From the NCBI GenBank assembly GCA_935421135.1, contig OW285187.1, forward strand, positions 16,021,929 through 16,085,928: DNA of 64,000 bases, in the 5' to 3' direction. The translations under genes were made by a program, and so were the position numbers. Origin of the DNA: Bugulina stolonifera. Lineage: Eukaryota; Bryozoa; Gymnolaemata; Cheilostomatida; Bugulidae. The notes under the pieces were generated by a model. That model made no database searches. It had not been told where the DNA came from and worked only from the letters and a program-made list of their open reading frames with translations. Position 1 is the stretch's first letter. Every line of letters begins with the position of its first letter. Below, piece after piece: positions 38,543-50,732 of the stretch.

Positions 38543-40285
38543 CCGATTGCAGAACGATTTTACAATTTCCGGCTCTCTATGTAGGCCTAATTATGATTTA
38601 TTAGCATCAGTTTTATCATGTCAATGAAAAAACCAGTTCAACAAACAAGAGATATTCTGGAATAGCAATAATATAATTAAAAAATAATAATAAAGCTAGG
38701 CTTAAATGAAAATTATAATTATTATAATGTAGTGTTAAGTAGATTACAGTTTATCAAAAAGTAGTAACTGTCCTAAATTAAAAAGAATAATAGCACCACC
38801 ACCGAATTACTGAAATGACTAATACTGGGAGTAGAAAATATAATATTGTATTCTTTATTAGTCGTCAGTTTAATTATAACTAGGCCTATTATGTTACAAT
38901 TATACTGTCTACTAATAATATTATTTTGTATTTTTACCCCTAGTAATAGTATCTCTTATCAAAATTACTTTATTTTTATAATCATTATATTATTAACTCT
39001 ATGATTATAACCTTAGACTTATCTCATGTCAAAATCAATCATTCAATGTCATGTGAGCTGATTGATCTAATGACTAATGATTATTTGAGTCTGATTGAGA
39101 TAACATAATGATAATGAATATAAATGCAATTTAGCATTATGATTATAGTCGTGGATATATGATATGCGATGTGTGTATGTGACTATCATGCTGATACATT
39201 ACAATACAAAGCATACTGTAACACCACTCTAACTGTAACTCTGTTTTTACATAACAGTCCTAATAAATACTCAAACTGGTTTTATTACTGATAAATAAAG
39301 TTATAAGTTAATTTTATTTCAAATTTGATAATAATCATAGATAGATAATCTGAGATAACATAATCAATCATTTGGCTCCCAAAAGTAAAAGCAGAAATGG
39401 CAAGTTTAGTCTTGATAAATTCAGTGTAAATATAATATTTATCCTCTCACCTTTGCCAATCAATCACAAATCAGCAGTGACTAGTGAGCTGAAAGTCAAT
39501 GTGAATTTATTTTATTAATCAAAATCTAACTAAGTCTAATGAATGATTTTTTAATGCTCACAGTCACTAGTCACTATGAATATCAATATAATAATGACTA
39601 TGCCTATCCTTCCTGACTATTAACTGCAAGTTCAGCTGATCTGTGACTGCTAGTCGTGGCAGCGTATAATCACCAATGTACGTATGCGAGTTGTAGTGTC
39701 TCAGAAGTTTTTGGACACATAATCAATCATAATGAAATACAATGACAAATAATAATGATTTGTGACGACTTTCACTGTATGAATCTTTCCCACCTATGGT
39801 TTTGCATCCTCCAATCTCATGCTTGAGAATCCTAGTCTTCATGAACGCATCAGGGAGAGGACAACTTTGCACTGTCAAGTGTCAGCTGGTCAGTGAAAGA
39901 ACAACTCCATGGTCAACTTGAACTGCGATAATATTATAGACTGTGTACCGGGTTTTTGACTGTTGTGCTAAAATATCTCTTGTTCAAAATAGCTACTCTG
40001 AGTTTAACTACATTAAACGTGCAATCCTAGTCTATTTAAAGAAAATATGGAAAAAACACGTGAAGTAAGTTCTCAGAATGAGATAAAAACTTTTAATTTA
40101 GTGTCAACATAAGTATGTCCAATAAAATAGTTACTGAGGTGAAAATATAAGTGGGTAGAAATACTACGTTGTTTAAAGTTGATGTAGGCTTATACGCAGT
40201 TCAAATAGAATTGTCGGATAACAACAGATCAGATGAATCACATTAATTGTGATTGTGATTGTCACACAGTCTCAGAATTTACCTC

Positions 40286-40557
40286 AGACAAGGAGTAAGA
40301 AGAGAAGGAGGCTCGTTAGAGATCCGGACCCTTGAAAATAGAAGAAAAAACCATCGCCTGTGTCTACTGACCAGGATTCTTCAGAATGAAGAACAACATT
40401 CCACTCTATCCAGAGCATATGATGATATTGTGGGTGACAGAGAGATGGTAACAATGACCACTAGAGCAGCTGCCAGAGGAGAGCCAACCTCAATATCAGC
40501 CAAAAAATGCATTTACCACTCTAGTTTCCTGCCACGAACAATTCGTGAGATAAGATG
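40286..40557 (+). pseudogene. CR1-like LINE ORF2 C-terminal remnant
   Basis: The frame contains LENRRKNHRLCLLTRILQNE and ends KKCIYHSSFLPRTIREIR. This matches the typical tail of CR1/Rex-type LINE polyproteins (ENRR..ARL..LYKI, TR, Y..SFFPRTIRDWN). The match stops where the long-TIR element at 40554 begins, so the LINE was probably interrupted by that insertion. No reverse transcriptase core is present upstream. Confidence 0.6.
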
Positions 40558-41708
40558 AGAAACCAACTTCCAATCCTAAACAGTGATATACTGTAAATAT
40601 TGCAGACCCCCTAGTCCAAAAAATAGTTAAAACTAGAGGCTCCCTTATAGATTTGCATGAAATTGATGGTGGAGTCCTACCTCATCTGAGGTAAAATCTG
40701 AGGTAATTCTGAGGTCTATGAAAACCTGTATATATATTACAATGGGCTTCCTGTGTTCGATGTGCGCCTCGGGTACTTGGTAAAGTCTGAAGAAAAGATG
40801 ATGAATATTTTTAAAAAAGTAAAATTCACACATTAACTAAAATTAAAATATAATCAATGTCACTAATTAATTGGTAATAGCCTGGTGAACAGATTGACTA
40901 TAAACACACTATCTGTGTCACTGGGATACGAAAGACATAGCCAGCCGAGTAAAATCGCCATGTTTGAAGAAAATTGCGTATCTCGATATAAAAAAAATGA
41001 CACTTTTTGCAAATACCAACATGATGTGATCAGTAAAGTAAGCAAAGATAACACTAATAGATTTAAGTTTGCTACAGTGAGTGAGCTTGAATTCCAAATT
41101 TAAACTTTGCTCCTTCATAATAAATAAAACGTACAAACACTTAAATCGCGGTTGAAATGAGTCAATTTGTGCAACACGTTTCTCAGACATCAGCACTCCA
41201 TATACTTAGTCTGTTTTATGGCATATAGTTCAGATACCAGTTCAGTTAATAGGCTAGTTTGTGGGCCCTACAAGATGCCCAAACTAAATGAAAATAGTGC
41301 TCAAACTATTGGCTATCTCAATGAACGATTATGTTTATCTCTCCATAGAAATGATTTTGATTGGATGCTATAGCTGTGACGTAATAAGCGCCAGAGCCGT
41401 GCACATGTGCATTGCTTTTATACTTGTTTAGCAATGAAGAAGCGCACCACGATTCAACGAAGCTGTCTACTCGCTTAATGCCAGCGACTCATGTGCTCAT
41501 ATTTTTAAACCGAGGAGCACATCAAACACAAAATTCTCATGGACGAGCCTCCTTCTCTCTCTTACTCCTTGCCTCAGATGAGGTAGGACTTCGCCAGCAA
41601 TTTCATATAAATCTATAAGGGAGCCTCTAGTTTTGACTATTTTTGGACTAAGGGGTCTGCAATTTTTACAGTGTATCACTGTTTAGGATTGGAGGTCGGT
41701 TTCTCATC
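40554..41708. mobile_element. Non-autonomous DNA element with about 138-bp terminal inverted repeats
   Basis: Left arm 40554-40691 (gatgagaaaccaacttccaa to cctcatctgagg) is matched in reverse complement at 41572-41708 with about 90% identity. The 880-bp interior has no long open frame. Part of the interior (40716-41455) recurs at 45545-46262. No clear target-site duplication is seen. It is inserted next to a LINE remnant. Superfamily not identified. Confidence 0.75.
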
Positions 41709-41885
41709 TCATTCACTAATAAATTCTGAATTCATTTTATGATGTCTAATCAATCAATCAGTGATTCCGCTTACCTTTTCTTTAGCACGTACTAAAACAT
41801 AAGAGTAAGCGGTATGCCTCAATAATTTTGAATCCTACCTTAGAATCATCATAGAATGACATAGGCCTACATATTACATAGCATA

Positions 41886-44800
41886 GGGGTAACTGGGGTA
41901 ATATGGGCCGTTTTTAGATATTTGCGATTTTCTTGAAAAGTGCATAATGAAATATTTTTTGTCCGATGCATTCTTGTAGGTCCATTGGTGTAGGCCTACT
42001 AGAATTAACCTAAATAGCACTTCAGGATTATAAACATATTTCAGAAGATATTTGCAAATTTTAAACAACGAACTTAATTATTTTATGGCCCATATTACCA
42101 TGCCTATGGCATGGGTAATATGGGCCACTACTTGATAGGTTCAAATAGCACATGTAATCTGCAAATTATGAATTATATTTCCGAATAAAAGCAACAACAA
42201 TAGAAGAAATATATGTACAGTATGAAATATAACTGTATTGTACAACCAATGGCAACAGAATTACATTTGGGTAGATTTCGGGTTCCAAAAGCCTCTGGTT
42301 TGTATTTTACATGCAGTATAATAGATTATATATTTGCAAAACTGTTTAACACTTTCAGCCCTGAGGACGAGTATACTCGCAGCTATGTTTTTCACTGGGG
42401 GCCTGAGGACGAGTATACTAGCAGTTGCAGTATTTTACTCATAACAGCAAAGCTATTAGGTCTATGACAGAAATAAAGCCATATTTAGAAATAGCAGGCT
42501 TTGTATGTGCTGAGACATAATCTTCAGCTTTCTAGTGCAAAATGATTTAATTAGCTGTTGAGAGCAACTCTATCCTCTGGCCTACCCCTTGCTGCTTAGT
42601 GTAAAAATGACCTCGTCCAGTAGGTTTGATGCTGAGTGCCTGATTGATAAAATTATTGGTAATGAGGGCCCAGAACTTGGTTCAGACACTGATCCAAGTA
42701 TATTCAACTGATTTTAGCATACTTTTACCTAAATTTTGATAGGGAATAGGGTACTTACTTGGTAATATTTAATATGTTTTTAGCATTGAGTTTTAGTAGA
42801 ATGATAAAAATAGGCTTTACCTATCTCACTGTCATCTGATAGCTATGTATGATAGCTCAAGTCTGTTTTTTTAGTCATTTTATAGGTGTTGGGCTTCATT
42901 TTGATATTAGTTTGTATACATGTAGGTCCATCATAGATTAACATGGTTAAAATGTTGGTGGAAAGTACAGAAAATGGCCAGGACCCCAGGGTCTGCCACA
43001 TAGTAATGCAGTCAGGACTCAAAGTGTTGAACCTATGCCAAATGACATTTTAGCGCCGGCTTTAGACCCACCACCTATAAAACTTGGCTCTGGCAACTTC
43101 ATGACAACATCTCTAAGCTCAACAAGACTGGTGTCTGGCTCATTTGGCGGTTGAAAGCTACTGCCATTACGTTTGAAGAATGTTATTTGAGCCTCCATTC
43201 CTTCTTCACTTAGTACCAGCCCAACAAAGTGTTTGGTGAGCCTTTTAGTGTGAAATTGCACAACAACACAGTCACCAGTTTTAATAGGAGCTATGTTATC
43301 ACTGTCTTCAGCATCAGTTAGCTCCCGTTCATTAGCCTCATCACTACTGTTATCATCAAGTGGCACACAAACATCATCTTCATCTGACTCATTAGAGCTC
43401 TCTCTGGCAGTTAGAAACTTTCTTCTTTTACCTTTCGAAGCTGGTGACTTAGGGCGAAGTGGCTTATTAGATAGGGGCTTATTAAGAGTCTTGGTGAGAA
43501 TTTCTGTTGTTCTACTGCGCCCACGGCCAGCATGCTTCCAAGGTTTGCCTTGGGAAAAGGCCTTATTTGCTCCGGTGTGATGGTCGATGCGGCAGGCTCT
43601 GAATGCAGTGTAGCAACCACCCGAGATTTGCTGGCACTGGTAGATGTATTTGGACTCTCTCTGAACTGGTCAGTGTCTGAAGTTGAAGCTTCCATGGGTC
43701 GATCCGTGACAAAACTTGAAGCCAGGTCATCATCTGTAAATGCATTTCTGTTGAACGGGTAGGTACCCGTACTTTGAAAGCCTGACATGATGTTCCTGGG
43801 TGTGAAAGCTGCCTGAAATGCTATATTTGTAAGTTCTGATAGATTGTAGATTGTAAGAGTCCTGCCTGGGTTATTTCGTTACCAGACATTGCATGCTTCA
43901 TAGAAAGCTCTCTTAAAAGGCGAGTAGATTGCAACATCAAGAGGTTGCGGTCTATGTGTGCAGTGTGGTGGAAAACTCACCATCACAACTCCATTCTCCC
44001 GAGCCATTGACAGCGCCTCAATAGTGACCTGACTGTTGTGATTGTCAACTAATAGCAAGACAGGGTTGTCTCTGCTTGACCGTGTGTGGGCAATAAAGTG
44101 CTTGAGCCAATCCACAAATATCTCCCTAGATATCCAACCGGATGGATTTGCAGCGCCTATTGTGGCGGTTGGTGCCCCAGCCAGCATGAACTCCTTAAAG
44201 TTGACTCGTGGAAAAATTATCATTGGAGGCATAAACGTTCCTTGAGCATTTACTGCACCCGTCATTGTGCACATCACACCTCGCTCAGCTGAAGTAATCT
44301 GCCCAACTTGTTTGATGGATTTATCTGCAATCACCTTAGGAGGTCGATGTGCAGTAGAAATTGCAGTCTCATCCATGTTCCAGATAGAGTTTGGAGAAAG
44401 GTAGTGTTTTGTCATTACAGTTTCTATGTTGTCATAGGAGTTTAGATTGTGGCGATTGCAGCTTGTGGCACGGCTTAAACTTGTAGCTTGTGGCTTTCTA
44501 ATAGTCAGTTGTGTATTTCTTTTAATGAAGCCATCTACCCAATCTATCCCTGCCTTCTTGTTCTCATCCCAAGACTTAGGGTAACTACAATGATTTCTCT
44601 TAGCAAACTCATATGCTAAATCTCTCAAATGACTTTTTGTCAATCCATGTAGTTGATGAGAGGCTTGTAGCAAATAGTGTTTTAAGTCATTCTCCATTTT
44701 GTCGGTGAATACGCGGTTCTTCATTGAATTTCTGTCATAGTTGACATGCAAGTTTGCCTCTGTCTTTGACTTGTATTCTTTTATGTATCTCTGAAGTGTA

Positions 44801-45506
44801 GTCTTTGGAACATCCAAATCCTTACACACTTGTTTTTGGGAAATTCCTCGCTCCAAGACAGCTTTAACACTTTCTTCAATGGCCTTTTCTATTATGTTTT
44901 CGAGGCATATTAAAGTTTTTGTGATCACTGTCCTACAGCAAACAAAAAGTTGTATATAGGTTCAATAGGTAGATTAAAACTTGTATTGGTATGTTTCTAC
45001 TACCAAACTAACGTTACCATGTAAATATTAGCATAATAAATGAGGCCAATTAAGCCAGTAAGCTTGCCTAGTAAAAAAAACGAAATGGGTAATATGGGCC
45101 GCGGTCCAATCTACCCCATATCAGCTGGCCCACATTACCCCATGTGCTCAAATTTTAGTTGAAAACTATCAACTTTCAAAATATTGTGTATTTGTTATTG
45201 CTACAAAAAGAATAGTGGTGTATACACAATGGTTTATATTACAGCAAAGTATCATGGAGTTCAGAGCAACCATAGAAATGTGCTACGTAAAAGTATACCT
45301 GCTAAAAATCTAGAAAATTCATGAGCAAATGAGTTTAACACCTACCTGGCATAAAGTATCAAAGACATGTGCTTGAATTCAATATGGAGTCTCTATGATG
45401 CTATTTCCTGCCATGTGATTCAAACATTATAGATCTAAACAAAGAAGCATGTTTGAATTTCAAGGTGGCCCATATTACCCTTGGCCCATATTACCCCAGT
45501 TACCCT
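41886..45506 (-). mobile_element. pogo/Tigger-like DNA transposon, 3.6 kb, TA target site
   Basis: Terminal inverted repeats of about 24 bp (left ggggtaactggggtaatatg, right ending in its complement) are flanked by TA (41884-41885 and 45507-45508). The subterminal word gggtaatatgggcc recurs near both ends in both orientations, including a 40-bp palindrome at 42085-42126 and copies near 45090, 45120 and 45470. These are probable transposase-binding sites. The element carries a DDE transposase on the minus strand with several lesions, so this copy is dead. Confidence 0.88.
43019..44908 (-). pseudogene. Broken pogo/Tigger-type DDE transposase
   Basis: The largest intact frame (43879-44928) has an N-terminal psq-like helix-turn-helix (ISQKQVCKDLDVPKTTLQRY) and a DDE_1 core: first Asp in SIWNMDETAIS, second in VLLLVDNHNSQ, third in QPLDVAIYSPFK. 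Three lesions are visible. A likely start (MPRKHNRK, ATG at 44906-44908) is out of frame with the core, implying a frameshift near 44885. A TAA at 43879-43881 interrupts the frame directly after NVW. A frameshift near 43550, after IRPFPKA, separates the acidic C-terminal tail (43019-43545). The homologous tail, FQSTGTYPFNRNAF, lies after the stop. Family lengths support one original ORF. Confidence 0.88.
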
Positions 45507-45544
45507 TAAACTATGGAGTAAGAGTGGACGAAGGCTCGTCTAGG

Positions 45545-46262
45545 AAAACCTGTATATATGTTACAATGGGCTTCCGGTGTTCGATGTGCGCCTCGGGTAC
45601 TTGGTAAAGTCAGAAGAAAAGATGATGAATATTTTTAAAAAAGTAAAATTCACACATGAGCTAAAATTAAAATATAAACAATGTCAACAATTGGTAACAC
45701 TCTAATGAACAGGCTGACTATATACACACTACATATTTCAATGAGATATGATAGATATCGCTAAGTAAATTCGCCAGATTTGAAGAAAATTGCGTATCTC
45801 AACATAAAATGACACTTTTTGCAAATACCAACATACTCAACAAAATATGCAAAAATAATACTAATAGATTTAAACTTGCTGCAATTGGTGAAGTTGAAAT
45901 CCAAATTTAAACTTTTCTCCTTCATAATAAGAAAACCGTACAAACGCTGAAATCGCGGTTAAAATGAGCCAGTTTGTGCAACACGTTTCTCTAAAATCAG
46001 GACTCCATATACTTCATTTGATTTATGGTGTATAGTTCAGATACCATTTTAGTTGGTAGGCTAGTTTGTGGGCCCTACAACATGCCCACACTAAATGAAA
46101 ATAGTGCTCAAACTATAGGCTATGTCAATAACCAATAATGTTTATCTCTCCATAGAAATGATTTTTATTGGATGCTATAACTGTGACGTGATAAGCGCCA
46201 GAGCCGTGCACATGTACATTGCTTTTATACCTGTTTAGCAACGAGGAAGCCCATCACGATTT
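45545..46262. mobile_element. Second, partial copy of the 40554 element interior
   Basis: From aaaacctgtatatatgttac onward this stretch repeats 40716-41455 in direct orientation, at about 88-90% identity by eye, including gatgtgcgcctcgggtactt. The terminal inverted repeats are missing. It begins about 38 nt after the pogo-like element ends, so the two copies bracket that transposon. Confidence 0.75.
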
Positions 46263-46435
46263 ATACAATTGGATGTTATATCTAGTGCGTAGATACTATT
46301 ACTATATTGCTAAAGAAAACAGTGTTAACATGTAAATGAAGTTTTTTTTTATAAAAAAATGTAAAACGTGTTGAAGTAGTTTTGTAAGCAGCAACTATAA
46401 GTGATGATTATATATGATTGAATATTATACTATTA

Positions 46436-47561
46436 CTATATTGCTAAAAACAATGAAAACCCTTCTGCCTCGTCCATATCAATTGGCTGGCCAAACTCAT
46501 CTACATCTACAAAACCTATGTGATTGTCTTCGGGATCGGGCCACCTTTTTCTAATATCCAGTACTATGCACGAAGGAATAATCCTGCGGCTGTGCCTTCC
46601 AAGTTTGCCAAATATCAAATCTACATAGTTTCTATATGCGAAGTGCCTAAAGTTCTTGTTAGTCATGTTTCCAAATTTCAGTGCATCACCAGTGTGCCCA
46701 AAATACCTCATATTGCCTAACCAGGCAAGTTGCACACTCAACTTCGAAATAACATGCTGCACAGCGGTGCATTCCAGAAGGCATGTCCCTCTCTCATAGT
46801 CTACCAGATGTGTGTGGTCTAGGGCCTCTCTCTGGCAGCACCAGTCTTCCACCCTGTGCGGCATCTGCTCACACCTACAGCATCATAAAATACATTTATG
46901 ATATACTTGGGTTGCAAAGTGGTATGTTTTTGACTGTTACAAATTTGTTTGAAATATTTTTTACCGTCCACATGTGCAGAGCACATTTGGTGGAATCACT
47001 TGAAGCTGATTTGGCTCTTGTTGACGCTCTACTCTTCTTGCAAATAGACTGCCAGCTGTTGAGCCACTTGGCTGCTGCTCTTCGTCACTTGACGGGATGG
47101 AGTAGTAACCTAGATGAAATATCGAAACAAACTGCATTTTTCTAATTTGGGGTGGAGAAAGCACTAGACTAATGGCAAAGTTAACTAATGTAGCACAGGA
47201 GCATTAGAAGGTTGAATGCCCTTCCTAACACAACTATTGTGGGATTTGAACCTGGGACTTCCACTTGGAAGTCCAGACCCCTTAAGAAAGAATAGACTGA
47301 TTATATGATTACAAAGTTGCCAGTTTGGCACTTGCAAGTCTGAATAATAATCTTGTAATTGTATTGACAACTGCAGCTTAAATCAAAGTCTCACCTTGAA
47401 CTGATCTAGCAGGTGTTGAATTCTCACCTGAGACTAATCTGCTACTGCCACCACTGTCAAAATCCGCCAGTCTAGGAGGTTGATCTATGCTGTGTGCCAG
47501 CCTTTTCCCGCCATGAGTAGGTGCCCATGCGTATGGTGTTGGTTTGTGACTGCTCGTGTTT
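46436..47561 (-). CDS. P2X7 C-terminal ballast-domain-like protein, last three exons (5' part not found)
   Basis: Exons 47428-47561, 46965-47109 and 46436-46874 join in phase and encode about 239 residues to a stop at 46436. The last two exons match the cytoplasmic cysteine-rich ballast of P2X7 receptors: LCTCGRCEQMP, WCCQRE, a central helical part, then NFRHFAYRNYVDLIFGKLGR and IIPSCIVLDIRKRWPDP. In P2X7 this region binds zinc and guanine nucleotide. Here no channel domain is seen, and many invertebrates carry this module alone or fused to other domains. The first visible exon is Ser/Pro-rich (NTSSHKPTPYAWAPTHGGKR). It lacks a start codon, so upstream exons must exist beyond the LINE fragment at 48400. 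Cysteines are intact, so it is probably functional. Confidence 0.75.
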
Positions 47562-48356
47562 CTAAATAGTATATAGTTGAAAAAAAAAATTGAACAATCC
47601 AGTAACAGTTGCCCTTATCAACTATATTAATAATTATTATTATTATAAATTGTCCAAGCAATTGTGGACGTGGTGACTACTAATCAGCATGCGTAAATTA
47701 TTATTAGTCACGCCGACATCTCAAAACATACAAAACAATAAAAGAATTAAATTTAGATAACTAATACTAATAGCTAACCAGACCTGCAAACTATTTTAAT
47801 TATTATATAAAATATATACGAATTCAATTTCCAGTGTAGTTTTGAGTTGATTCGATGTTGGTTAAGTTCAATTTTTGTGAACTTTACAGTTGTAGACGAA
47901 TTTCAAAAAGCTGCTGTTATCCAAGCTCTATAGATTACCTAATTTTGTTCTGCAATACAATTTAATTGGTGAAACTGAGACGTTGTGAAACTAATAAACC
48001 AAAGCCAAGTTTGTGATAAAATAAACTCATGTACACCTTCGTATGACCTTGGGCCTGTGACCTTTCTATAGAGATTTCGTTTCTATGATATCGTGGAGGA
48101 GATAACTCTACACTGTTCTCCAAAATGTCGCAAATAATTTGAGAATCTCATGTAAATCATAAAAGTAGATAACTCCCCACGCTAACATTTAAAAGTTGTC
48201 CTAAAATTTGAAAATTGGACTTTTCTATGGGTGATTTTGAGCCGCTGCAATTAAAAATTTTGACTAAATTTTAGTTCTATGTGAAGTATAAACATGGCAA
48301 CTAATGACAAAAACATATAAATCTATTTTTTGCTTCTTAATTTTAGTTTTCTACAT

Positions 48357-48388
48357 GGGAAGAGCAACAGGTAAAAGTTGCTCTTCCC
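48357..48388. repeat. Perfect 12-bp hairpin
   Basis: gggaagagcaac and its exact complement gttgctcttccc are separated by 8 nt. There is no T-run or coding context. It sits beside a LINE remnant and may be the end of an inserted element. Confidence 0.6.
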
Positions 48389-48399
48389 TTTAATCCTCA

Positions 48400-48960
48400 C
48401 TTTTCGTTTACGGTTAAGAAGGAAGTCGTGAATCCATTTTACGATCTGCTTGCTCATATTAGGAATGTTAGATGATTTTTGTCACTAGGAGTTTGTGGAG
48501 AACCTTGTCGAATGCCTTTACAAAGTCAAGAACTACAGCATGGATAGTGTCACCTTCATCCATGTGTCTAGCTATTTCATATGTGCCACATAATTAAGTT
48601 TTGCTTGATAGGCCTAATCCCTTACGAAATCCATGCTGTCTGTTGTACAAGGCCTTATCTAATATAAGGTTTGGGTGATGTAGCACAATGTGTTCTGATA
48701 TATTGCACAGAATGATTGTAAGCAATATAGGCCGGTAGTTATTTGGTTGGTCGGCAGGAACCTTCTTATGCAACGGGGATACGTAAGCAATTTTCCATTC
48801 ACCGGGTAGTACTGAGGTAGAGAGACGTTAAATATAGAAGTAAGGCACTCAACAGTCATGATTGGGTCAATTACAAGATCCTCTCTACGTATATCATCTG
48901 GTCCCGCTGATTTCCCATTCTTGGGGGAGTTTAGAAGTTTAGCAACTCCAGAATCAGATA
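48400..48960 (-). pseudogene. Non-LTR retrotransposon reverse transcriptase fragment
   Basis: Minus-strand pieces read LLNSPKNGKSAGPDDI, EWKIAYVSPLHKKVPADQPN followed by NYRPI, NRQHGFRKGLG, and AVVLDFVKAFDKVLHKLL. These are successive finger/palm motifs of a LINE reverse transcriptase. Frameshifts and stops separate them, and the YADD catalytic box and endonuclease are missing. Jockey/CR1-like; clade not certain. Confidence 0.8.
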
Positions 48961-49609
48961 CTTCAATAGATCAGGAAGCACAATTATAAGTATTATCACT
49001 ATTAAGCTGTTGCAGAATTAAGACCTAAAGAATTCATTCTGAATATTAGCACATTCTGTTGGATCTTTAGTGATTTGCATGTACATATATTAATATTTCT
49101 GAAAGTTTGCTGCTAGCGTTCGTTAAAAGTAACTTGTTGACCACATATTATATTATACAATTAGTTAGAAAAAGAAAAAAGTAGTAGTAAGCATAATTAT
49201 AATATAAAAATAATTGGAGAGCGCAGTTTTAGCGATTTTGAGAAAATGTGCAAATAGATATATAGTACCCATTGAAATATGTTCTTGTAGTCTGACTGAA
49301 ACCAAAGTTTGTGTCTAGGGGTACTTGAACTACTAAATTTAGTCTAGAGTCAATGATTTTCGTGCTAGGTCAAAGTGAGATTTTGGACTAAAGTACTTTT
49401 TGAGCTAAAGATGTGTTTTTGACATTCCAGAATGTCTAATATCAAGCGAAATAAGCAGCATGTAATGATCTGCAGTGCTGTCACAATATATTTATATTTT
49501 AATAAAAGTACTACATAGCATGGTAAAGTAAATGGATATAATATTATGAGGCAATATGATATACATAATATTGCATGATATGCATGTATTTGTCCACTAC
49601 CCCTTCCTA

Positions 49610-50350
49610 CTCTAGCTAGCCTACTCTCTTTCTACATGATCTGCTTCGCTCTCCTCATTGACATCAGATCTTAGTTTTGAATAAGCTATTAAGTTTTCGG
49701 GCAGCTGAACATGACCCAACAAGCATATTACTAGGTCATATATGGCTGCTTTGATAGGTAGAAAATCGTCGAAAGCTGATTTTGCCTGGGTAATGTCTCT
49801 ACTAATAGTGGCAACTCGTCTCTAAGTCTGATACTTTCTCAGTGGCATCACCAGTCATTGATAGTCTCCATTTGATTGACTCTCCCCTCTTTGCTATAAC
49901 ACCACAGAGTTGTGCAATCCTCTGTGGGCTCTTGACCGGAGGATCCAATGCCACTTTGAAGTCGAGCACCTCTATCACTAGAGCAGCGTCAGGCAGACAG
50001 TCATCTGTGAGCGGATTTTGAACAAAAACCATTTTAAAAGGGTGCTTTCTGTTAGTAAACGTGATCATCTCGACCCAAGCAGATGGTGTCAGAACTCTGT
50101 CTTCTTTCCCTTTCTTTTTTTAATCAGACCAAGTTTTGTATCGCAAGGCATTCGGCTGTGGCCTGGAATTGGGTAATTGATGGTAACTATTTCAAACACT
50201 GACGTTAGGTGTTGTATGTACCCAAGTAAGTACCGGTTTTTGTTCTGCTCAAAGGCATTGTCAGCAAAGATATGTATATGCGTCACTTCGTTCCCCAGGT
50301 TTTTTAGATAGTGGTCTAAACAAGAAATGACCTCATTAGGCCCTTTCTAC
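49610..50350 (-). pseudogene. DUF7869-like transposase C-terminal half, frameshifted
   Basis: The frame reads NEVISCLDHYLKNLG, then HIHIFADNAFEQNKNRYLLG, TINYPIPGHSRMPCDTKLGL, a frameshift near 50105, and TPSAWVEMITFTNRKHPFK. The D-N-x-x-x-Q-N-K-N-R and G-H-S-x-x-x-C-D motifs match a DDE-like domain family common in invertebrate mobile genes (DUF7869). A further frame (about 49620-49780) reads SAFDDFLPIKAAIYDLVICL, like the family C-terminus. Several breaks make it inactive. It may be the downstream half of the fragment at 60804-61416. Confidence 0.55.
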
Positions 50351-50732
50351 GCAAAGTGTTCAGAATAATAGGTACATAGTTGTCTGCTCATGAATTCCGA
50401 AGTTATGCACCCATCGCCCTAATGCAATATTATAAATATAATAAGCTGGTAACAAGCAGATGATCAGCATCAACAGTATGTATACAGTGACAGTAGATTA
50501 AAAGTTTTTTTTCAGCTATTAGCTAGTGGATTGATGTGGATAAAATGGAGAGACTGGTGTTATGTTAATGTACAAACAATAATAAAAAGAGCGACAGAAA
50601 AGAATAAACAGATTAATCACTAAGTGCCAGTTGCAGTTGTATATTAGTGTAAAAAGATAAGAAAGAAGAAATATATAGGGATTAAAAAACGTTTATCTAA
50701 TAAGGGATATATTGCCTAGGAACGTATATATA

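Larger units (their letters stand above)
34966..40250. other. AT-rich gene-poor interval upstream of CYLD
   Basis: It should hold the CYLD promoter near 35000-35100 and a possible 5' non-coding exon. Apart from a Tigger-like MITE at 37650-37837 and a weak exon candidate near 38395-38542, nothing is recognised. Low-complexity AT stretches lie at 38640-39140. Confidence 0.55.
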
